Below, piece by piece: positions 5,646 through 9,315 of a stretch of 9,315 bases of DNA (positions within the stretch are counted from its first letter, which is position 1; each line of letters starts with the position of its first letter). The translations under genes and the position numbers were made by a program. This DNA comes from Bacillota bacterium (lineage in GTDB: Bacteria; Bacillota; Clostridia; Peptostreptococcales; Anaerovoracaceae), in contig JAEDMR010000074.1 in the NCBI GenBank assembly GCA_016302925.1, positions 1-9,315 on the forward strand. Direction: 5' to 3'. The notes below the pieces were generated by a model. It saw only the letters and a list, made by a program, of their open reading frames with translations, ran no database searches and was not told the DNA's origin.

Positions 5646-6746
5646 CTATTCCAGTACGACGCCGTCATCATCCACCAGCATATCCATAATTGCATTGATA
5701 TCATCTTCCGGAATATCCGGTTCCTCTTCCGGCTGGAAGTCTTCATCCTTCTGTGCCAGAATATCCAGCAGCAGGGACTCGATCTTATCCATGACATCTT
5801 TATGCTCCTGCAGATATGTCTTCACGTTTTCACGTCCCTGGCCGATTCGTTCTCCTTCGAAGCTGTACCAGGAGCCTGCCTTGTCGATAATCTTATGCTC
5901 CACGGCAGTATCCAGCAGATCTCCTGCCTTGGAAATGCCCTGACCGTACATAATATCAAATTCAGCCTGCTTGAACGGTGGCGCAACCTTGTTCTTTACA
6001 ACCTTTACGCGTGTCCGGTTACCTACTACACTGTCTCCCACCTTGATACTTTCAATCCTTCTCACATCCATACGCATGGAAGAATAGAACTTCAGCGCAC
6101 GTCCTCCGGTTGTCACTTCCGGATTACCGAACATAACACCTACTTTTTCACGGAGCTGATTGATAAAAATCACGCAGGTATTGGATTTATTTACGGTACC
6201 GGTCAGTTTACGCAGCGCCTGCGACATGAGACGGGCCTGAAGTCCCACATGGGAATCGCCCATTTCTCCCTGGATTTCCGCTTTCGGAACCAGTGCGGCA
6301 ACCGAGTCGATTACAATAATATCCAATGCACCGCTTCGGGCCAGCATGTCGCAGATTTCCAGCGCCTGTTCACCGGTATCCGGCTGGGAGACCAGAAGTT
6401 CCCCCACATTGACTCCCAGATTCTTTGCATAAACAGGATCCAACGCATGTTCTGCATCAATAAACGCAGCCTTGCCGCCGGATTTCTGTGCCTCTGCAAT
6501 AATATGTAATGTCAGAGTTGTCTTGCCGGAAGATTCCGGTCCGTATATTTCCACGATTCTGCCCTTCGGTACACCACCGATACCGGTCGCCATATCCAGA
6601 CTGATGGAGCCCGTGGAAATCGCCTCCACATTCATCTGTGCACCGGCATCTCCCAGTTTCATAATGGCTCCCTTGCCGAACTGTTTCTGAATCTGCGCCA
6701 TTGCAGCCTCAAGGGCCTTATCCTTTTCCGATTTATTTACACTCAT
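5646..6746 (-). CDS. recA: RecA recombinase
   Basis: 366 residues from the ATG at 6746, which has GGAGG about 6 nt upstream and gives the family-typical start MSVNKSEKDKALEAAMAQIQ. The Walker A motif is GPESSGKTT (69-77), DAEHALD is at 97-103, Walker B is LDIIVIDS (141-148), and the L2 DNA-binding loop region is about 201-215 (VGVMFGNPEVTTGG). The C-terminus is strongly acidic (about 334-366), the usual autoregulatory tail. RecA forms filaments on single-stranded DNA, drives strand exchange and triggers LexA self-cleavage. It is a single-gene unit: its own promoter and LexA box lie upstream and a hairpin lies downstream. No recX follows. An in-frame ATG 17 codons upstream (6797) lies inside the -10 hexamer, so it is not transcribed. 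Confidence 0.99.
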   Translation of the reverse strand: MSVNKSEKDKALEAAMAQIQKQFGKGAIMKLGDAGAQMNVEAISTGSISLDMATGIGGVPKGRIVEIYGPESSGKTTLTLHIIAEAQKSGGKAAFIDAEHALDPVYAKNLGVNVGELLVSQPDTGEQALEICDMLARSGALDIIVIDSVAALVPKAEIQGEMGDSHVGLQARLMSQALRKLTGTVNKSNTCVIFINQLREKVGVMFGNPEVTTGGRALKFYSSMRMDVRRIESIKVGDSVVGNRTRVKVVKNKVAPPFKQAEFDIMYGQGISKAGDLLDTAVEHKIIDKAGSWYSFEGERIGQGRENVKTYLQEHKDVMDKIESLLLDILAQKDEDFQPEEEPDIPEDDINAIMDMLVDDDGVVLE

Positions 6747-6770
6747 ATTCTTCCTCCAAATCATCTCAAG

Positions 6771-6784
6771 CGAACATTTGTTCT
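6771..6784. promoter_or_regulatory. LexA (SOS) box of recA
   Basis: CGAACATTTGTTCT contains the palindromic GAAC-N4-GTTC core (6772-6775 and 6780-6783) of the Gram-positive LexA operator, close to the consensus CGAACATATGTTCG. It starts about 9 bp downstream of the -10 box, at the transcription start, and lies 24 bp before the ATG. Bound LexA would block transcription initiation. Confidence 0.92.
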
Positions 6785-6792
6785 GTGCTCTT

Positions 6793-6821
6793 ATCATACC
6801 CTATTTTCAGCATCAGGTCAA
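6793..6821 (-). promoter_or_regulatory. Sigma-A-type promoter of recA
   Basis: TTGACC (6821-6816), a 17-bp spacer and TATGAT (6798-6793) on the minus strand. Each hexamer matches consensus at 5 of 6 positions. The start point should be near 6786, at the edge of the LexA box. It begins 31 bp after the stop of the preceding radical SAM gene. Confidence 0.9.
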
Positions 6822-6852
6822 GGACTTTTTCACAAGAATCCTTGTAAATATT

Positions 6853-7833
6853 TTACACATTCAGAGAAAAAAAGTCAAGTTGTTCCCCTTCATCTCCACG
6901 GACAAATTTGCAGCCGCAATTCTGAGCAAAACATGACTTTCCCGCATTCATTCTCCTGCGGACTTCTTTCATATAGTCTGACGTCATTCTGTACTTCACA
7001 GCCAGTCTTCGGATCTCACGGTAAGCTGGGATGCGATGCTGTTTATATGCTTCCCGATCCGTAAAAAGCCGGTTCATCGGTGCAACCAGCTGGGGATGAT
7101 ACTGAAAAAGATAGTCAAAAAACGACTGCCGTGTGTCCCCTTTCAGATAAAGAAATCCCGGGAGAAGGTATTTTGCACCGCAGAAAGACGCACCACCATA
7201 TAGAGACTCCAGGTTCTCAGGATTGTCCGTAAGAAAAGGAATCAGCGGCATGGAATGGACACCGGTCACTGCACTTGTCTTCGAAAATTCCTTCAGCATA
7301 GAAAACCGCCTTTCCGGACTTACCGCACCAGGCTCCAGTTCCGCCGCAAGCAACGAATCCGTGCAGGTTATGGTGGACGCAATATTGACATAGGTCATTC
7401 GTGACAGCTGGTCGATGAGATCAAAATCCCGAAGAATCAGATCAGATTTCGTGGAAATGATGCAGGGATTCCGATATTTAAGAATGATTTCCAGAACCTG
7501 GGTCATCAGGCCGTTTTCTGCTTCCCAGGGTTGATAGTTATCCGTAATGCCGCCCAGATTGATTACATCTCCGTTCCACTTCGGAGAGGAAAGCTGTTTT
7601 TCCAGCTGTTCTGCTATGTTTTCCTTTTTATAAACAGTTCGGAAAAAAGAAGTGGAATCGGAGCCTACCATATAGCGATGGGTATACATGGCGAAGCAGT
7701 ACCTGCAGCCGTGATCACAGCCGCGGTAGATGTTCAGATCCCACCGGTACGGAAACCGGCCGCGGACGGGATTGCAGGCTGTCTTGCAGCGAATGGAGAT
7801 GTAATTGTTCCGGTTCTGTTCGTGATTTACCAT
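6853..7833 (-). CDS. SPL-like radical SAM protein (Rv2578c/spore photoproduct lyase-related), function unknown
   Basis: 326 residues from the ATG at 7833. The radical SAM cysteines are C39, C43 and C46 in NIYRGCDHGCRYCFAMYTH. GGITDNYQPWE (94-104), TKSDLILRDFDLI (128-140) and PLIPFLTD (196-203) match the SPL-like group that includes Rv2578c. A cysteine group (C301, C306, C308) near the C-terminus may hold another metal site. True spore photoproduct lyase repairs a UV thymine lesion; this branch has no established substrate, so I do not call it splB. The frame is open back to 7941, which would overlap rsgA by over 100 bp, but conserved sequence begins only at about residue 10 of the shorter form. 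The ATG at 7833 follows the rsgA stop by 4 bp, which suggests translational coupling; AAGGGG lies about 13 nt upstream, rather far. No clear terminator follows. Confidence 0.85.
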   Translation of the reverse strand: MVNHEQNRNNYISIRCKTACNPVRGRFPYRWDLNIYRGCDHGCRYCFAMYTHRYMVGSDSTSFFRTVYKKENIAEQLEKQLSSPKWNGDVINLGGITDNYQPWEAENGLMTQVLEIILKYRNPCIISTKSDLILRDFDLIDQLSRMTYVNIASTITCTDSLLAAELEPGAVSPERRFSMLKEFSKTSAVTGVHSMPLIPFLTDNPENLESLYGGASFCGAKYLLPGFLYLKGDTRQSFFDYLFQYHPQLVAPMNRLFTDREAYKQHRIPAYREIRRLAVKYRMTSDYMKEVRRRMNAGKSCFAQNCGCKFVRGDEGEQLDFFSLNV

Positions 7834-7837
7834 TGTA

Positions 7838-8905
7838 TCAGACTGTACCCCTTTTCCTCTTTCCTTTAGTGTATTTCGCAATTTCTTTGAATTTTCGTTC
7901 TTTTGCAGCCAGATAGCTTTCGCTGTCTTTCGCGTATTCATTTTCGGCCTGCAGTTTTATCCAGGACTGAAAGCGTGATTCAGAAAGCTTCCCTTCTTCT
8001 ATCGCTTTGCGAACTGCGCAGCCCGGTTCCGAAGTATGACTGCAGTCAAAGAACCTGCATTGTTCAGCCAGTTCTTCGATATCTGAAAATGTCTGGCCGA
8101 TTCCATCTCCGGCGTCCCACATGCCAAGTTCCCGCATGCCCGGCGTATCCACGACCATTCCTCCCTGCGGAAGCAGAATCAGCTGCCGGCGTGTGGTGGT
8201 GTGCCTTCCTTTGTCGTCATTACGAAGTCCGTTTGTATCCAGCCTCTTTTCACCCAGCAGGCAATTGATCAGCGTAGATTTTCCCACGCCGGAAGAACCG
8301 AGGAACGCTGCAGTCTTTCCTTCTGTGACGTAAGGAAAGATCTGCGCATACCCATCCTGTTCCGCTGCAGTTGTAACCAGCACATCTACACCCATGGCGA
8401 TGGAAGAGACCTCAGCCAGACGGCTTTCTGAATCGGTGCATAAATCAGCTTTCGTTAATACCACAACAGGAATCGAGCCGATGTCCCATGCTACAGAAAG
8501 GTATCGCTCCAGTCTTCGCAGATTAAAATCATTGTTCAGTGACATACATAAAAATAAAGTATCAATATTGGCAGCAACAACCTGTTCCTGTCGGGCCTCT
8601 CCTGCGGCACGGCGCAGGAAACAGCTTTTTCGCGGCAGCACATGATGAATCACAGCATTTCCCTCATACTGTCCAGGATCCACCATGACAAAGTCTCCCA
8701 CAGCCGGAAAATCCGATACGGCTGACACCTGATATCGAAATTTACCGGATACCTCTGCATGTCGTTCTCCTTGCTCTGTCATAATCCTGTAAAGATCCTT
8801 TTCCTGTGAAATCACTCTGCCGGCAATCAGGCCTTCCTCTTCGTACATGGATGCCAGCGCCGTAAATCGATCATTCATTCCATACTGTTTCATATTTATT
8901 TTCAT
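7838..8905 (-). CDS. rsgA: RsgA, circularly permuted ribosome-maturation GTPase
   Basis: 355 residues. An N-terminal OB-fold-like domain (about 25-90) is followed by a GTPase domain in the permuted order typical of RsgA/YjeQ: TKAD (G4, 151-154), then the P-loop GSSGVGKST (203-211), then the switch threonines RHTTTRR (234-240) and DTPG (253-256). The zinc-binding motif C283, C288, H290, C296 follows, then a basic helical tail (KGKRKRG). RsgA acts in late 30S subunit assembly, and its GTPase is stimulated by the subunit. The ATG at 8905 has GGAGG 7 nt upstream. It lies 30 bp after the GNAT gene and 4 bp before the SPL-like gene, so the three probably share a transcript that starts outside the window. 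The extra N-terminal stretch (residues 1-25) is slightly longer than in many homologues. Confidence 0.97.
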   Translation of the reverse strand: MKINMKQYGMNDRFTALASMYEEEGLIAGRVISQEKDLYRIMTEQGERHAEVSGKFRYQVSAVSDFPAVGDFVMVDPGQYEGNAVIHHVLPRKSCFLRRAAGEARQEQVVAANIDTLFLCMSLNNDFNLRRLERYLSVAWDIGSIPVVVLTKADLCTDSESRLAEVSSIAMGVDVLVTTAAEQDGYAQIFPYVTEGKTAAFLGSSGVGKSTLINCLLGEKRLDTNGLRNDDKGRHTTTRRQLILLPQGGMVVDTPGMRELGMWDAGDGIGQTFSDIEELAEQCRFFDCSHTSEPGCAVRKAIEEGKLSESRFQSWIKLQAENEYAKDSESYLAAKERKFKEIAKYTKGKRKRGTV

Positions 8906-8935
8906 CCAAATACCTCCGTCGCCCGAATAAAGCGG

Positions 8936-9315
8936 TTAAAATAGCTGACCCGGCATTTTCTTCTTTTCCTTTGGCGGAAAAGTCGCCTCAAACTGTTCGA
9001 ATCCATCCGGATCCTTTTCGCAGATAAAATATCCTTCCGGATCTTTATACATGCCACAGACCCCTGATAGGAAGCCGGGCTTTAATTCTTTGATCAGAAA
9101 ATAGTCCGCCTCCGGATCGTCCTCATACCGGATGCCCCTGGTTTTCGCCGGGACGAAACCGGATTTTCCGTAAAAATCAATATTTCCAACGATTGCCAGC
9201 GCACCGGCTCCCTTTTTTTCTGCCTGCTCCATGGAATAGTCCAGCAAAATCTTTCCGTAACCCTGCCGTTTATATTCCGGGGCGATACTGATTGGTCCGA
9301 AGATCATGATGGGAA
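8936..9315 (-). CDS. GNAT-family N-acetyltransferase, N-terminus outside the window
   Basis: The reading frame is open to the window edge. The methionine at 9307 is internal, because the residues P-I precede it in frame and it falls in the strand before the acetyl-CoA site. GPISIAPEYKRQGYGKILL carries the motif A pyrophosphate-binding loop (RQGYGK, the Q/RxxGxG/A pattern), and FYGKSGFVPAKTRGI is the usual motif B region. An unusual tail of roughly 60 residues follows, ending in a lysine-rich PPKEKKKMPGQLF. The acetyl acceptor cannot be told from sequence; homologues are often only 'predicted N-acetyltransferase'. The stop lies 30 bp before rsgA with no terminator between, consistent with one operon. 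Confidence 0.85.
   Translation of the reverse strand, partial: PIMIFGPISIAPEYKRQGYGKILLDYSMEQAEKKGAGALAIVGNIDFYGKSGFVPAKTRGIRYEDDPEADYFLIKELKPGFLSGVCGMYKDPEGYFICEKDPDGFEQFEATFPPKEKKKMPGQLF

Noticed and set aside
5564..5797. A 77-codon minus-strand frame overlapping the 3' end of recA
   Set aside because: It lies largely inside recA in another frame, has no homology I can recognise, and ends within the rplU promoter palindrome.
5628..6509. A 293-codon open frame on the + strand opposite recA
   Set aside because: It is antisense to a certain recA with no protein-family signature.
6832..6845. ACAAG-AATC-CTTGT stem between the SPL-like gene and recA as a terminator
   Set aside because: The stem is short and A/T-rich, and no T-run follows on the minus strand. 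It could only be a weak hairpin.
7834..7941. Longer N-terminus of the SPL-like protein, starting at 7941
   Set aside because: It would overlap rsgA by about 100 bp, and the extra residues look like an out-of-frame reading of the basic rsgA tail. The family's conserved sequence starts later.
1..9315. Mobile elements, CRISPR arrays, tRNA or toxin-antitoxin pairs
   Set aside because: I saw no transposase, terminal repeats, regularly spaced repeats, cloverleaf sequence or small paired toxin/antitoxin genes on either strand.

Overview
The window is a compact chromosomal segment in which every supported gene lies on the minus strand, so the biological reading order runs from 9315 down to 1. Gene content and order (rplU-rpmA-obgE, rsgA, recA), strong GGAGG-type ribosome binding sites, a Gram-positive-type LexA box and an rplU leader of the Firmicutes type point to a Firmicute, most likely an anaerobic member of the Clostridia. 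The paired uncharacterised radical SAM/DUF2344 genes fit that. A narrower placement would be a guess. No mobile element, CRISPR array, tRNA or rRNA is visible, and no gene-free stretch exceeds 300 bp.

Reading order. (1) 9315-6853: an apparent operon of a GNAT acetyltransferase (cut by the window edge), the ribosome-maturation GTPase gene rsgA and an SPL-like radical SAM gene that starts 4 nt after the rsgA stop. (2) 6821-5537: recA as its own unit, with a consensus promoter (TTGACC-17-TATGAT), a LexA/SOS operator at the transcription start, and a long hairpin downstream. (3) 5596-4637: rplU-rpmA with a strong promoter, a structured leader and a strong intrinsic terminator. The rplU promoter is embedded in the palindrome that follows recA. 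Prp (YsxB) is absent between rplU and rpmA, and L27 lacks the N-terminal extension that Prp removes. L21 carries an unusual C-terminal extension. (4) 4636-3240: obgE, isolated between two strong terminators. (5) 3241-2575: a small membrane-anchored protein with a degenerate M23/LytM domain, resembling sporulation proteins such as SpoIVFA, and a hairpin/terminator after it. (6) 2658-1: a candidate extended -10 promoter, an HD-domain hydrolase, a large B12-binding-type radical SAM protein and its partner DUF2344 protein, whose start overlaps the radical SAM stop by 4 bp (ATGA).

Functional view. Most of the window is conserved housekeeping for ribosome assembly (RsgA, L21, L27, Obg) and DNA repair (RecA). 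The truly uncharacterised part is the HD / radical SAM / DUF2344 unit, whose tight coupling suggests one pathway of unknown substrate. I did not see a clearly new defence or mobile system. The most interesting items are the overlapping recA terminator/rplU promoter palindrome, the L21 tail domain, the Prp-independent L27, the catalytically dead M23 protein with a possible frameshifted tail, and the radical SAM pair.
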